Source: a bacterium UBP15_UBA6099
GTDB lineage: Bacteria > UBP15 > UBA6099
Direction of reading: 5' to 3'
DNA length: 45,500 nt
NCBI GenBank assembly: GCA_002435745.1
Contig: DIWT01000059.1
Coordinates: 24,803-70,302, forward strand
Shown here in pieces: positions 1 through 11,400 of this stretch (positions are counted from its first letter, which is position 1; each line of letters starts with the position of its first letter). The translations under genes were made by a program, and so were the position numbers. The notes under the pieces are model-generated. The model worked only from the letters and a program-made list of their open reading frames with translations, had not been told where the DNA came from and did not search any database.

Positions 1-31
1 CCGCGCCCCTTCCGAAAAAACTCTTGGCGCG

Positions 32-66
32 CCGGTTTTGTTGAACTTCGTTCATTTCAAAACCGG
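32..66 (+). repeat. Second hairpin of a two-hairpin intergenic repeat; first hairpin lies before the window start
   Basis: Bases 1-66 match 12751-12815 closely: the same C-rich linker (CGCGCCCCTTCC plus an A run), then a hairpin with arms CCGGTTTTG and CAAAACCGG around GAACTTCGTTC. In the other copy both arms change together (CCGATTTTG / CAAAATCGG), so pairing is kept. By analogy with the complete copies, a GGGGAAACC-type hairpin and a stop codon should lie just upstream of base 1. The rest of 67-212 holds nothing I recognise. Confidence 0.7.
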
Positions 67-212
67 TTTTTTTAGACGCAGAAGCGCCTGAAGTCGGCAA
101 ATTCAAATTAGCTTTGCTATAACGCGCCGGGCGACTTGCCGGATGATAAGCGCGCCACCCGCGCGGAGAAATAGGGTCGCCGCCTAACCCCCGCCATCCC
201 CTTCCGCCGCGT

Positions 213-241
213 TTGACTCAGTTTTTTTTTGCCGATATACT
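213..241 (+). promoter_or_regulatory. Sigma-70-type promoter of the 270-2075 operon
   Basis: TTGACT at 213-218, a 17-bp spacer and TATACT at 236-241. The predicted transcript start, near 248, leaves a short leader containing AGGAGGA (254-260) before the ATG at 270. The TTG at 213 is therefore a -35 base rather than a start codon. Confidence 0.7.
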
Positions 242-269
242 AATAACGTTCGCAGGAGGAGAGAGAGTC

Positions 270-824
270 ATGTATTTCAAGGAACCGGGACCGAAGAACA
301 CGGACGCCACGCTCGACATCGCGCTGAAGGAAGCGATGGCCCGCAAGATCAACCACATCGTCGTGGCGTCGACGAGCGGCGAGACGGGAGTGAAAGCGGC
401 GCGAAAATTTCAGGACTGCCCGGCCCGCGTCGTGGTCGTCACCCACAACACAGGCTTCTCTCAGGAGGGCGTCAACGAGTGTTCCGAGGAGAACGCCGAG
501 TTGATCCGGCGCATGGGCGGGCGCGTCCACACCGGGACCCACATCCTGCGCGGTCTCGGCAACGCCATCCGCCAGCGCTCCGGCAACTACAGCGAGGAAC
601 AGATCGTCGCCAACACCCTGCGCATCCTCGGCGAGGGGATAAAAGTCTGCGTCGAGATATGCGCTATGGCGTGCGATTCCGGGCTGATTGATTTCGAAGA
701 CGTCATCGCCATCGGGGGAACAGGCCGGGGCGCGGACACCTGCGCGATCATCGCCGCCAACTCGTCAAACAAGTTTTTCGACATAAGAGTCAGGGAGATA
801 CTCGCGAAACCCAGCGGGTTCTAA
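270..824 (+). CDS. Stand-alone pyruvate kinase C-terminal (alpha/beta) domain protein
   Basis: A 184-residue protein resembling the C-terminal regulatory domain of pyruvate kinase (PK_C family) without the catalytic barrel. Visible family features are the early VVASTSGETGVKAA segment, the VVVVTHNTGF strand-turn, and the glycine-rich AIGGTGRGADT near residue 155. In pyruvate kinase this domain binds allosteric effectors; stand-alone versions have no established reaction, so the role is open. The ATG at 270 is chosen because AGGAGGA lies ten bases upstream and the promoter covers 213-241. It starts a three-gene co-directional run, with the next gene 27 bp downstream. Fold assignment is fairly safe, function is not. 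Confidence 0.75.
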   Translation: MYFKEPGPKNTDATLDIALKEAMARKINHIVVASTSGETGVKAARKFQDCPARVVVVTHNTGFSQEGVNECSEENAELIRRMGGRVHTGTHILRGLGNAIRQRSGNYSEEQIVANTLRILGEGIKVCVEICAMACDSGLIDFEDVIAIGGTGRGADTCAIIAANSSNKFFDIRVREILAKPSGF

Positions 825-851
825 TAACACACACACGGGGAAACCAAAGCC

Positions 852-1145
852 ATGCCAAAAGCGGCGAAGGTGTTGATATCGTTCATAGACGGCTCATATC
901 TGTACGCTCTGTTGTCGAAGAAGCTCGAGCCGCACGACGCGCTCCTGATGTGCCACACGATAATCGGGCTGCCGGAAGGTTCCCCGACGGACAAGCCGAC
1001 CATCGCCGCCGCTATCGTCAGGCAGACCAAGGCCGCCCCCCCCGTCGATTTCGCCATCCCCATGTCCCGCATCAACGGCATCAGCGTCATCGAGGAATAC
1101 CTCGGCAAAGACGTCCCCAGCGACATGCAGGACATGTGGAAATAA
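852..1145 (+). CDS. Small conserved-looking protein of unknown function
   Basis: A 97-residue soluble protein that I do not recognise. It has no signal peptide or membrane segment and one cysteine, in ALLMCHTIIGLPEG. The middle is Pro/Thr-rich (GLPEGSPTDKPT) and the C-terminus acidic (GKDVPSDMQDMWK). GGGGAAACC sits upstream of the ATG. It lies 27 bp after the PK_C-domain gene and 45 bp before the MaoC-like gene, so it is probably cotranscribed with both. A role connected to one of these neighbours is inference only. Confidence 0.7.
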   Translation: MPKAAKVLISFIDGSYLYALLSKKLEPHDALLMCHTIIGLPEGSPTDKPTIAAAIVRQTKAAPPVDFAIPMSRINGISVIEEYLGKDVPSDMQDMWK

Positions 1146-1190
1146 GCGCCCCGCGCCGACCCCGGACGCGGCTCTTTCGAGGCCTACGCA

Positions 1191-2075
1191 ATGGAGCTTG
1201 ATTCCCGGTTCGCCGGAACCGCGCTGAAGGACTTTTTCATGGATGTCGAATGGCGCGACACCATGAACTACGCGGCGTCCGTGGCGGACGACAACCCGGC
1301 GTATTTCGACGACACGCGCTCCGGCGGCGTTATCGCTCCGCCGATGTTCTGCGAGGCCGCCGCGTGGCGAATCTCCGAACGCATCCGGGACCACATCGAT
1401 GTCCCCGGATTCCCCTTCCATCTGCTAATGACTCAGGTGCACTACAGCGAGCGCGCCGATTTTCACCGCCCGGTCGTACCCGGAGACAAACTCAAAATTT
1501 CAGGCCACATCGCCGCCATCCTTCCGCACAGGGCCGGAACTCACGTCGTTATCCGGTACGACGCGACGGACAAAAAAGGCGAGCTGGTGTTTACACTCCA
1601 TTCCGGGGCGATGCTCAGGGGGGTCAAATGCGCCGGCGGCGGCGCGGGTCAGGATGCCCTGCCGGTCGTTCCGCCTGCGCCTCAGTCGGAATCTCCCGCT
1701 TGGGCTGTCCCGGTAGAGATAAACCGTCTGGCCCCGCACATCTACGACGGTTGCGCCCGAATATTTTTTCCCATCCACACTTCCGAACGGTTCGCGCGCG
1801 GCGTCGGCCTGCCCGGAACTATCCTTCAGGGAACCGCCACTCTCGCCATCGCCGCGCGGGAGATTGTGAACCGGGAGGCGGGGGGCGACCCGCGCCTTCT
1901 CAAATCTCTCGCCTGCCGCTTCAGCGGCATGGTCCTTCCCGGCACGACTATCTGCGTCCGCGCGTTCTCCCGCTCCGAAACCGACTCAGGAAAAGACATC
2001 CGCTTCGAAGTCCTCAACGCCGCCGGCGACAAAGCTGTCTCTCACGGCTTCGCCCGCATCGCAAAAAACTGTTAA
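1191..2075 (+). CDS. MaoC-like double hot-dog hydratase/dehydratase
   Basis: A 294-residue protein with two hot-dog halves. The N-terminal half (about 1-145) resembles the MaoC dehydratase N-domain: an early DNPAYFDD segment, a PPMFCEAAAW segment, and a FHRPVVPGDKLKISGHI segment typical of acyl-thioester hydratases. The C-terminal half (about 165-294) carries HTSERFARGVGLPGTILQGTATLA, a degenerate form of the MaoC active-site region (family norm D-x4-H followed by a PG-hG motif). Family members hydrate enoyl-CoA or dehydrate hydroxyacyl-CoA; the substrate here is unknown. It ends the first operon and is followed 21 nt later by a long perfect hairpin. No membrane segment is seen. Confidence 0.75.
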   Translation: MELDSRFAGTALKDFFMDVEWRDTMNYAASVADDNPAYFDDTRSGGVIAPPMFCEAAAWRISERIRDHIDVPGFPFHLLMTQVHYSERADFHRPVVPGDKLKISGHIAAILPHRAGTHVVIRYDATDKKGELVFTLHSGAMLRGVKCAGGGAGQDALPVVPPAPQSESPAWAVPVEINRLAPHIYDGCARIFFPIHTSERFARGVGLPGTILQGTATLAIAAREIVNREAGGDPRLLKSLACRFSGMVLPGTTICVRAFSRSETDSGKDIRFEVLNAAGDKAVSHGFARIAKNC

Positions 2076-2095
2076 GAATAATTTGAAGAAATGCG

Positions 2096-2150
2096 TTAAG
2101 GGAAAACTTTTGAAAAAGTTTTCCCTTAAAATCCCTTTCAAAACATTTCT
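2096..2150 (+). repeat. Two-hairpin 3'-end repeat, copy A (terminator-like hairpin plus linker)
   Basis: A perfect 16-bp stem, TTAAGGGAAAACTTTT (2096-2111) against its complement (2114-2129), is followed by the linker AATCCCTTTCAAAA and a GC-rich stretch. The 34-bp hairpin and the first 15 bp of linker are identical to copy B at 13264-13297 read on the minus strand. It lies 21 nt after the MaoC-like stop. It could act as a terminator or transcript-end stabiliser. The remaining bases to 2403 show nothing I recognise. Confidence 0.8.
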
Positions 2151-2403
2151 ATGCGCGCGTCGAAGCGGGCGCTTCCGCGCCTCCGCTCCGCCGCGCTTTG
2201 TAGGAAACAACGATACTGGTGCTTAATTGGTTTCACCCACAAGAACGTGAATCAATGCCATGTGCAGAGAATTCATTTATAAGGACGGGGCTCCGTGCCT
2301 ATACGATATAACTCTTTGCAAAACTGCAATCCATCTCGTTGCCAATATATTATGAAACATGCTAGCGGGATATTCTAAATAATCATCGCTATAAAATGTG
2401 CTA

Positions 2404-3387
2404 TTAAACGTCTTCTTTATATTCAAGAAACTTCTTTATTAACGACCATGAGCACAGTTCGGTGAGTTTTGCGCTATCATCTTTGCTCAAAAGGGTACAA
2501 ATCCTAAGTCTATCCATAAGAATCGACTCAATTATATCATCAGATTGATGCCATTTACCGCTGTTGTTTCTGAAGCAGAAAGGGATAAACATCATATTTG
2601 CTGTAGGATGTTGAAAATATATTCGGTTACTCCAATTTCCATGATATGATTCGTTTTGTTTCCTTTTCCATTCGCTATTACTACATGCACACTGAGCAAA
2701 ACATATCAATGATCCCGGGGCTGGATCATTTATCCATGGACGTCGCCACCCGACTATATCCAATCCCCCGTCGCCTGTGGTTGTCGATGCAAAATCTTCT
2801 TTTTTTATAATACAGCGTTCATTTATGTTTTCGGCTAACTGATTAACTGCGTCAAAAAGTTTCGACGGGTAATTTTCTCTCGCAGCTACTGATTTTCCAA
2901 AACATTGCACCTTAAAATCAGGCAAGTATCTTTCCATTGCGAAAGAACACAATTTCTCAAAGTCGGTTGTCAATTTATTTCTTTTTCCATCATTGTGAAC
3001 TATTCTGAGGTTTGAACACAAAAGCAAAAATATGTATGTAAGCTGTGAAACATTAAATGTCTCTTCAGTTGTCAAAACGCTATCGCAAACACTAAACGGA
3101 TAATATTCGCCGAAACAATTTTTGCGAAAACGCAAGTGCCTAAACCAGTCATATCCGTTTTTTCTTTGTTCATCATCTGCTTCGGGAGCCTCACGCTCTA
3201 TACTATCCGTTTCTCGTTCCGCTTCTAATTCTGCGCTTTTATATACTCGACTTAACAGATCGTCCAACGATAGCATTTTATCTGGATTGCATAAGCATAA
3301 TAATTCAGCATAATCGGCAACAATATGCGTTTCTCTACTGCTTGGCACAGATAATGGTAAAAAGCTCACTGACGCTTTAATCATCAT
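2404..3387 (-). CDS. Restriction-endonuclease-like protein of a methyltransferase/ParB module
   Basis: A 327-residue protein with no overall match I can name. Residues 140-195 (DFEKLCSFAMERYLP, then FGKS) look like the helical lead-in of PD-(D/E)XK nucleases. Residues 205-234 carry GDGGLDIVGW and, after a loop, LICFAQCA: an Asp-containing strand followed by a Q-x-A strand where the usual catalytic lysine would be. I infer a restriction-nuclease fold with a variant active site. The ATG overlaps the end of the ParB-like gene by 11 bp (ATGATGATTAA), which suggests translational coupling. Base composition is much more AT-rich than the flanking housekeeping genes, implying horizontal acquisition. 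It is the last gene of the module. An N-terminal region rich in Glu/Arg (50-75) has no assigned role. Confidence 0.65.
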   Translation of the reverse strand: MMIKASVSFLPLSVPSSRETHIVADYAELLCLCNPDKMLSLDDLLSRVYKSAELEAERETDSIEREAPEADDEQRKNGYDWFRHLRFRKNCFGEYYPFSVCDSVLTTEETFNVSQLTYIFLLLCSNLRIVHNDGKRNKLTTDFEKLCSFAMERYLPDFKVQCFGKSVAARENYPSKLFDAVNQLAENINERCIIKKEDFASTTTGDGGLDIVGWRRPWINDPAPGSLICFAQCACSNSEWKRKQNESYHGNWSNRIYFQHPTANMMFIPFCFRNNSGKWHQSDDIIESILMDRLRICTLLSKDDSAKLTELCSWSLIKKFLEYKEDV

Positions 3388-4465
3388 TTTTTGCCACTTT
3401 TAATATTGTGTCTGAAAGATTTTTAATATCGTTGAGAGAATCTACTGTGTTTACATCTAACAAGGTACTTGTTCTAGTGTAATTGTGTGCCATTTTCAAA
3501 CTATCGTGCGCTCTTTTCACGGCTGCTTTTATCATTTCCTCGACACCGGAGCTTAACAGAAAAGCAGCTTCAATATCCTTGGATTTTATCAAAAACCTCT
3601 TTGACTCTTCGTTTGCAACAATATAGGCTAATTGCCTAATCTGTCTAGATTCTTCTACTACAGATTGCCCATCAGATTTGTCGAACATCCATTTTGTAAT
3701 TTGAGCTAGATTGTCCATCTTGATTTTATCTATGTTTATAGTGTCATCCTGCCTAAGTCCCATATACGTCCTGATGTTCTTATATCCTAGCGCAGTTGTT
3801 ATAAGTGAAAATGAGATACCGCCATCTTCAAGTCCTCTGATTCCAAAAAAGTTTTTTTCTTCAACCTTGTCGTAAACTGCCAGAGCACAGAGTAGTTTTT
3901 TTACATAATCAGTACGAGTTCCAATTATTTTTGCCAACTCTTGATATTTCTTTTCTTGACTTTTAGCTTTTGATTTTTCAAAGAGTCCCTTCAGATACTT
4001 TGCCTTTTCTAATGAATTCCATTCTTTAATCCCGGTAATATGTCGATATCCCAGATAGTCAATGATATCGTCTCGTTTGGGGTACACCACTACCGGTATA
4101 CTCGTTGGTGTGTGTTTTGAATTCTTTGATATGGCAATAACGGTTTCGGTTCTTTTTACAGCCAAATTCGGGTCTAATAAAAGCTTAACCGCGCTTAATC
4201 TTCTATTGCCTTCTACAACAATATAGTGTCCGCTGGCTTTTTCCTTTGGGATAACGAGTAGTGGTTCTCCCTGAAAGAATCCTTGTTCCGCAATAGACTC
4301 CATGAGATCTAAAACATTTCCATGCATAATCATGTATGCAAGAATGTCTTTGTCGCTTTTGCCAACAAGCATTCTGGGGAGCCTAGGATTATTATAATTA
4401 TCTAGATGGAGAACTCTAGGAGAAACATGCTCTATGCTTTTTTGGGGCAAAGTTGGTTTTGCCAT
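3377..4465 (-). CDS. ParB/Srx-like N-terminal domain protein of the methyltransferase module
   Basis: A 362-residue protein. Residues 50-100 contain the ParB/sulfiredoxin-like nucleotide-binding core: LMESIAEQGFFQGEPLLV, then YIVVEGNRRLSAVKLL (the G-[EN]-R-R motif at 86-89). A helical region (about 145-230) is consistent with a ParB-type helix-turn-helix, and the rest is alpha-helical with no clear family. ParB-fold proteins can be CTP-dependent DNA clamps or nucleases; which applies here is unknown. I chose ATG 4465 because GGTGA precedes it and it begins 4 nt after the methyltransferase stop. An upstream ATG at 4507 would overlap that gene by 38 bp. AT-rich like its two partners. Confidence 0.7.
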   Translation of the reverse strand: MAKPTLPQKSIEHVSPRVLHLDNYNNPRLPRMLVGKSDKDILAYMIMHGNVLDLMESIAEQGFFQGEPLLVIPKEKASGHYIVVEGNRRLSAVKLLLDPNLAVKRTETVIAISKNSKHTPTSIPVVVYPKRDDIIDYLGYRHITGIKEWNSLEKAKYLKGLFEKSKAKSQEKKYQELAKIIGTRTDYVKKLLCALAVYDKVEEKNFFGIRGLEDGGISFSLITTALGYKNIRTYMGLRQDDTINIDKIKMDNLAQITKWMFDKSDGQSVVEESRQIRQLAYIVANEESKRFLIKSKDIEAAFLLSSGVEEMIKAAVKRAHDSLKMAHNYTRTSTLLDVNTVDSLNDIKNLSDTILKVAKNDD

Positions 4466-4469
4466 TAAA

Positions 4470-5411
4470 TCACCATATTTCTGGCAGCGCTCCCGCGACA
4501 GCCTCAAATAATGGCGGCGGCACAGCGTTGCCTATGACTGTGTATTTTTGGATCAAACTTCCTTCGGGAAATTTGAATGACTTTTTAAATCCCTGCAATA
4601 AGGCGGCTTCTTTATATGAGAATCTTCGAGCAGGCCTATCGTCAACAAATTTCCAATCATTCTCTCCATGTTTCAACAAAGGAGGACTTGATGGGTGTAA
4701 CGGCATATGTCGAGGGTTGCTTACAATTGTTGCAGATGGTTGATCCCAATCTCTTCTTCTGTTTCTCGATAAATAATACCAGTGAAAGCCACAATTGTAA
4801 TAATCGCCAACTGGGTCTATCGGCATTCGCGATAAAACATCTTTTTGGCTAATATGTTTGGTGTCGGTGGTCGGGCCATGCGTAGGTTTCGGGTATTCAT
4901 AGCGTACGCCCAAATCAGACCTAATACCCACAATAAATACCCGGCTTCTTGTTTGTGGCACACCATAATCACAAGCGTTTAGCACAGTAGGTTTTTCGAC
5001 TTTATAACCTGCCATGCGGAATCGATAAACTTGATTCATCAACAAATGGTTAAAATTGGCTCTAACCATGCCCGATACATTTTCAACAATAAACGCTTTT
5101 GGTTTTATCTGTCGCAAAGCCCTGTCGAATTCCCGATACAAATAATTTATTTTTCTTGAAGGATCCCGCGCACCGCCTTGGCTAAAGCCTTGGCAAGGAT
5201 AACAGCCTACAAGCAAGTCGGCCTCTGGAAATCGTTTTATTCTTGATACATCACCACAAATAACCTTTGTTTCAGGCATGTTTAATGAATATGTATCACA
5301 TGCATATGGAAAAATATCGTTTGCAAATATCACATCGAATCCAGCATTATTTAATCCGACATCGGATCCCCCACATCCTGTGAATAATGATACTGCTTGT
5401 GCTTTTGACAT
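4470..5411 (-). CDS. DNA (cytosine-5-)-methyltransferase, Dcm-type
   Basis: A 313-residue C5-cytosine methyltransferase that transfers a methyl group from S-adenosylmethionine to cytosine in a specific DNA site. The motifs appear in canonical order: I FTGCGGSDVGL (10-20), IV GCYPCQGFSQGG with catalytic Cys73, VI ENV (110-112), VIII QTRSR (153-157), and X GNAVPPPLFEAV near the C-terminus. A roughly 100-residue target-recognition region lies between VIII and X; the recognised site cannot be read from sequence. I start at ATG 5411, with AAGG about nine bases upstream, rather than an in-frame TTG two codons earlier. It is the first gene of an AT-rich three-gene set and would protect host DNA if the last gene is a nuclease. 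Confidence 0.9.
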   Translation of the reverse strand: MSKAQAVSLFTGCGGSDVGLNNAGFDVIFANDIFPYACDTYSLNMPETKVICGDVSRIKRFPEADLLVGCYPCQGFSQGGARDPSRKINYLYREFDRALRQIKPKAFIVENVSGMVRANFNHLLMNQVYRFRMAGYKVEKPTVLNACDYGVPQTRSRVFIVGIRSDLGVRYEYPKPTHGPTTDTKHISQKDVLSRMPIDPVGDYYNCGFHWYYLSRNRRRDWDQPSATIVSNPRHMPLHPSSPPLLKHGENDWKFVDDRPARRFSYKEAALLQGFKKSFKFPEGSLIQKYTVIGNAVPPPLFEAVAGALPEIW

Positions 5412-8400
5412 GTTCAACCTTGATGAAAAGCAATATGCTTAATCTGTTTCACGCTGAACTTGTTACAAACCGATGAAATTCTATCTCTTATCATTTGTGT
5501 GGTGTTAATAATATAAATGTTCATAGAAACCAAAACGACTGTCAGTACATCTTCTTTTTTCGGAGGATGCGTTGTTTGTCGAAGATGTATTTGACGATTT
5601 TGTCCTGTTCGCCGGGGCGGATGATGTCGTATTTGACGCGGGTCTCGTATGAGACTTGCGCTCCGCTTTTGACTTCGTTGATGTCGGTGACTTTCCCGAC
5701 AAGCGACACTTGAACGTCTTCGGGGAGCATATAGGTAAGCTCGACGTAGCTGTCGGGGTTTATCTTGGCGATGGTGGCGATGACGGCGTCGCTCTGGCTG
5801 ATGGAGACGGTCTCGCCTTTCTTGACGTCTGAGATGGGGGTGACGGGGTCGCGAAGGATGCGGTAGGTGAGGGGCACTTTGTCTTTGAGTCCGTAGGAGC
5901 TTTCTTTGGAGGAAGCCCTGATCTGGTCTTCGACGGGCCGGTTCACCTGAATTGTGGGCGGGTTTCCGGGATGTATGGCGCTGACTTCGCCGACAAAGGA
6001 TATGTAGCAGTCGTCCGCGTGTATGGTGATGTTGAGCGGGACACCGCGTTTGAGGGCCGCGCTAGAATGCTGCGAGCCGGGCATCGGGAAGTAAACGGAA
6101 TTGTCATTTTTTCTGACAATCATGCTCCCGAAGTTGTAGTCCTGCTTCATCACGGACACGGACATTTCAATCCGTTGCTTTATATGTATCTGATCCCATA
6201 CTGACATAACTTTCTCCCCAGTCTTATTGACCGCAACGGTTTTATGTAATAAAAAATAGCAATGCCTAGGCAAAAAGTCAAGGCGACAGCTTCAACAAGG
6301 AGGAAATGTCGTTATGGGCGTCATTCGCAGCGTGGGCCTTATCGCCCCTAAGGGAACGGGAAAAACATCACTGGCTGAAGCCATTCTTTTCAACGCCAAG
6401 GTTATAAAAAGGCTGGGCAGGGTGGAAGACGGCAACACGGCGATGGACTTCGATCAGGAGGAGATCGACCGGGGCATGACTCTTATGCCGTCGGTTTTCT
6501 CGTTCGACCTGAAGGGCGCGAAGATACACTTGATCGACACGGCGGGGTATCCGGACTTCATCAACGAGACCCGCATGATGACCGGGATTTTCGACAACGC
6601 GATATTCGTGTTGAACGGGGCGGAGGGCGTGAAGTCTCAGAGCCTGAAGCTGTGGAAGATGCTCAACGACCGGGGTATGCCCCGGATGATTTTCATAAGC
6701 AGCATGGACAAGGAGCTTGCCGATTACGGTTCGGTTCTGGATTCGATATCGTCGGTGTTCGGCATGCCGGCGGCTCCGGTGACTATGCCGGTGACGAAGG
6801 ACAAGAAGCTGGTCGGGGTAGTCGATCTGGCGAAGATGAAGTATTACGCGGACAAAGGCGGCGGGGCGGTCGAGGAGTCGGATATCCCGGCGGATCTGGC
6901 CGACGAAGCCGCAGAGTACAGGGAAAAGCTGGTGGAGTCCGCCGCCGAGCAGAGCGACGAGCTGATGGAGAAGTATCTGGACAGCGGCGAGTTAACTCCA
7001 GACGAGGTTGAGAAGGGGTTGCGCGGCGGGGCGGCGGCGGGCAAGATTTGCCCGGTGTTCGCCGGTTCGTCCACCCTCAACATAGGCGTGTCGAACCTGA
7101 TGAGCTATCTGGCCGAACTGACGGCAGGCCCGGAAAGCGCGGCGAGTTTCGAGGCGAAGGACACGGACGGAAACCCGGTGTCGGTCGTCGTCAGCCCGAA
7201 GGAGCAGTTCGCGGGGATAGTGTTCAAGACGATGGTGGATCAGTACGCGGGCAAGATAAGCGTGTTCAAGGTGCTGACGGGGACGCTGAAGCCGGAGACG
7301 CCGATAACGCTGCCGAGGGTGAACCGGAAGGCTCGCGTGGGCAACCTGTTCCTTGTGAACGGCAAGACGCAGACTCCGACGGACAAGGCGGAGCCGGGCG
7401 ACATCGTGTGCGTTGTGAAAGTGGACGACCTTCTGACGGGGGAGACGCTGTGCGACCCCGCCAGACCTATCATATTCGAGCTTCCCGCGATTCCGGAGCC
7501 GGTCATCGCTCTGGCCGTCGTGCCGAAGGAGAGAGGCGAGGAAGACAAGCTGAGCCGCGGCCTCGGCAGCATTCTCGAAGAGGACCCGCTGTTGAAGACC
7601 CGCCGGGACGAGCAGACGAAGCAGCTTACCGTGTGCGGCTCCGGGCAGATACATCTGGACTCGGTGGTGAGCAGGCTGCGCAGGCGGTTCCAAGTGAACG
7701 TGGACGTGGCTCCGCCGGAGATTCCGTACAGGGAAACCGTCACGAAGCCGGCCAAATACGTCGAATACACGCACAAGAAGCAGACGGGCGGAGCGGGGCA
7801 GTTCGCCCGCGTGTTCATCGACCTAGAGCCGGTTCCGCGCGGCGAGGGCTACGAGTTTGCGGACAAGATTTTCGGCGGGGTGATAGACCAGAATTTCCGT
7901 CCGTCGGTGGACAAGGGCGTGAGGGCGAAGATGGCCGAGGGCATCCTCGCCGGGTATCCGGTGGTGGACGTCAGGGTGTCGCTGGTGGACGGCAAGACGC
8001 ACCCGGTGGACAGCAAGGACATAGCGTTTCAGGTGGCGGGCCGCGAGGTGTTCAAGAAAGCGGCTATGATGTGCAACCCCATCCTGCTGGAGCCGGTGAT
8101 GTCGGTTGAAATAGAAGCTCCCGACGAGTGCATGGGAGACGTGATAGGCGACATCAACAGCCGCAGGGGCCGTGTGAACAGCACCGAACAGGCCGCGGGA
8201 GCGACCATAATCAAGGCGCAGGTTCCGCTGGCCGAGATGCTCAGGTACGCGCCCGACCTCGACGCGATGACTTCGGGGCGCGGCACGTACACCATGGAGC
8301 TGGGCCACTACGAGGAAGTGCCGAAAAGGGTCGCGGACGAGATCGTCGCCAAGTATAATAAGCAGAGGCAGGACGCGGAATAAGCCCGCATCGAAAAATG

Positions 8401-11400
8401 CGGAATAATGATTTCTGTCGCGCCCGGAGATGTTTGGCTGTATAATGTAGCCGGACAATATGAAAACAAAAGTAGTTTTCCTGATAATGCTGATAGTGGC
8501 GGCTCTGACGCCGGGGGCGGCGCGCGCTCAGATTGCAGCCGCCGAACTGATGTCGCTCGCCGTCAAACAGAATCAAGACGTCCTCAAGATAAAAATGTCG
8601 CAGACGCGCACGCCGACCGTCAGCAGGTTCGGCGCGAGGAATAGAATCGCGTTCACATTCGAGGACTCCGCCGCGATGTCGTCCCTGAAATCTCTGTCGG
8701 GCAAATCGAGGGGAAGCTGCGTCGAGAAATACGAGATACAGATGTTTATGAGGGGGGCGGCGACGATTCCCGGAGGCGGAGTATTCGCTCCGGCGGCGCG
8801 CCCGACTCTGATACTCATCGCCTATGTCGAGAACGACGTGGACGCCGAAGTGTCCGTCGATTACGACGAGGTGACGATACAGTTTTTCCGAATCGGGGCG
8901 GAGCCGGCGCAGAACCGCCCGCTGCCGTTCATATCCATCGACGAGTTCGGATTTTCCAGAGAAGGCGCGCACGAGGTTATCTCCATCTTCACTTCCGCGC
9001 CCATCACGCCTTCGATATTCGAGGCGTTCAAGCCTCGCCGCCTCATGCTGACGTTCGACAGCGCGACCATGACAGACCGGGCTAGGAACCAGATGAAGAG
9101 CTACATGCAGACTCCGAAGCTGGCGCGCGCCGAGGCGTTCGACATCGCCGCGCTGCCGAAACCGTATGATTCGGCTGCTCCGGGCCGCGAGTTCCATTTC
9201 GTCGGATACCCGCCCCCGCTTCGCGCGGACGATTTCAGCATGTTCGAGGCCGGATATCAGTCCAACTCGGCGGCGGTTTCTTTCTTCCTCGAAAAAGACG
9301 TGGACTACGCGATAACCCGCAAGGGCGGGCGCGTGTTGGAGATAATATTCACCAAGCCGCCGAAGGTCGAGCCGGACGCCTGTCTCGCGGTTCCTTCCTC
9401 CGACAATGACTACGCCCGCCCCGGCGCCCTGCCGGAAATTTATCCGGTCGAAGACGAAGAGGGCCGCAAGTTCAACGTGCCTCTCGACTGACCGCTCCTT
9501 TTTTGACACCTCGAATCCTTTTTGTTAAACTTCACCGAATTCGCTGAAAGGAATAGCGCATGGTTAAAAATGACGAATGGATAATTAAGACGGCGACGGA
9601 AAAACGGATGATAGAGCCGTTCGAGCCGGGACAGGTTCGCGACGGCGTCATCTCATACGGCGTGTCGTCGTACGGCTACGACATGAGGCTGTCGGACGTG
9701 TTCATGGCTCCCGTGTTCGACGGTCGCTCGGAGCTTGACCCCAAGAACAGGGACAGCGTCAAATTCGAGGAAGTGACGACGAGTTGTTTCGCGTTGCAGC
9801 CGGGCTGTTACGTTCTGGGCCGCAGCGTGGAATATTTCCGCATCCCGCGAGACGTGCTCACGCTTTGCTCCGGCAAGTCCACGTACGCGAGGTGCGGCGT
9901 ATTGATAAACGTCACGCCATTCGAGCCTGAGTGGGAGGGGCATGTGACCATCAGCGTGGCGAACACGGCTCCGGTTCCAGTGCGGCTGTACGCGGGGGAG
10001 GGCATCGCGCAGGTGGTGTTTCTGGGAGCGGAGAAGGAATGCCGGACGTCGTACGCGGACAGGCAGGGGAAATATCAGGCGCAGCAGGGAATCGAGCGGG
10101 CGAAACTGTGAGGCGCGCGGCGCGCGCGCCTTTATAATGAATGAATAGAGCACAAGGAGAGAATGGAATGAAAATCAAAGCCGTAGCGGGGGACATAGCG
10201 GGACACAAATGCGAGGCGCTGATTGTCAATTTATTTGAAGGGGTGAAAAAGCCGGGCGGGGCGACCGGGGCGGTCGATTCCGCGCTGGGCGGGGCGATAT
10301 CAAAGCTGATCGCGCGCGGAGAATTCTCAGGCAGAAAAGGCGAGACCGCCGCGCTGCCCGGAGGAGGCAAGCTGGCGGCCGGGCGCGTGATAGTGGTCGG
10401 GCTGGGCAAAAAAGAGAAGTTCGACGCGGAAGCGGCGCGGGCGGCGGCGGCGGCGGGCATGGTCCGCGCGCGCTCGATGAAAGTCCGTAGCGTTGGAGCC
10501 GCGCTCACGGGAGCCGGGGCCGGAGGGCTTGACCCGGAGACGGCGGCCTGCTCGTTCGCCGAAGGCGCCATCCTCGGCCTCTACAAATTCGACAAATATA
10601 AAACCAAGGACGCAAAAGACAAAACCTCGGAGGTCGGGATTTCCGAGTTGGCGATAGTGACGAACGACGCGGCGGCGGCGCGCGCGGCGGGCAAAGGGAT
10701 TAAACTGGGCGAGATTCTTGCGAACGCCGCGAACGCGGCGCGCGACCTCGTCAACGAGCCGCCGAATGTGATGAACCCGGCTGAGCTTGCCTCTCGCGCC
10801 CGCGCGATGGCGAGGAAGCGCGGACTCAAGATAACCGTGTTCGGCAAGAAGGAAATCGAAAGGATGAAGATGGGGGCGTTGCTGGCTGTCAACCAAGGCT
10901 CGGTCAACCCGCCCGCGTTCATCGTAATTGAATACAAAGGCGACCCGAAATCGAAAAAGACCGCCGCGTTTATCGGCAAGGGCATCACGTTCGACTCCGG
11001 CGGGCTGTCCCTCAAGCCGCCCAACTCGATGGAGGACATGAAGTCCGATATGTCGGGCGCGGCGGCGGCGATAGAGGCTATGGATGCCATATCGCAACTT
11101 GCCCCCAAGATTAATATAACCGCGATAATCCCGGCGACGGAAAACATGCCGGACGGCGGCGCGGTAAGGGTGGGCGACATCGTCCGCGCGATGAACGGGC
11201 GCGCCATCGAGATTCTCAACACGGACGCCGAGGGCAGGCTCATTCTGGCCGACGCGATATGCTACGCCGTGAGCAAGGGGATGTCGCCGATAGTGGATTT
11301 GGCGACGCTGACCGGGGCGTGCGTGGTCGCGCTGGGGAGCGTCAGGGCCGGACTGTTCTCGACCGACGACAAGCTGGCGGCCAGAGTGGAGGCCGCGGCG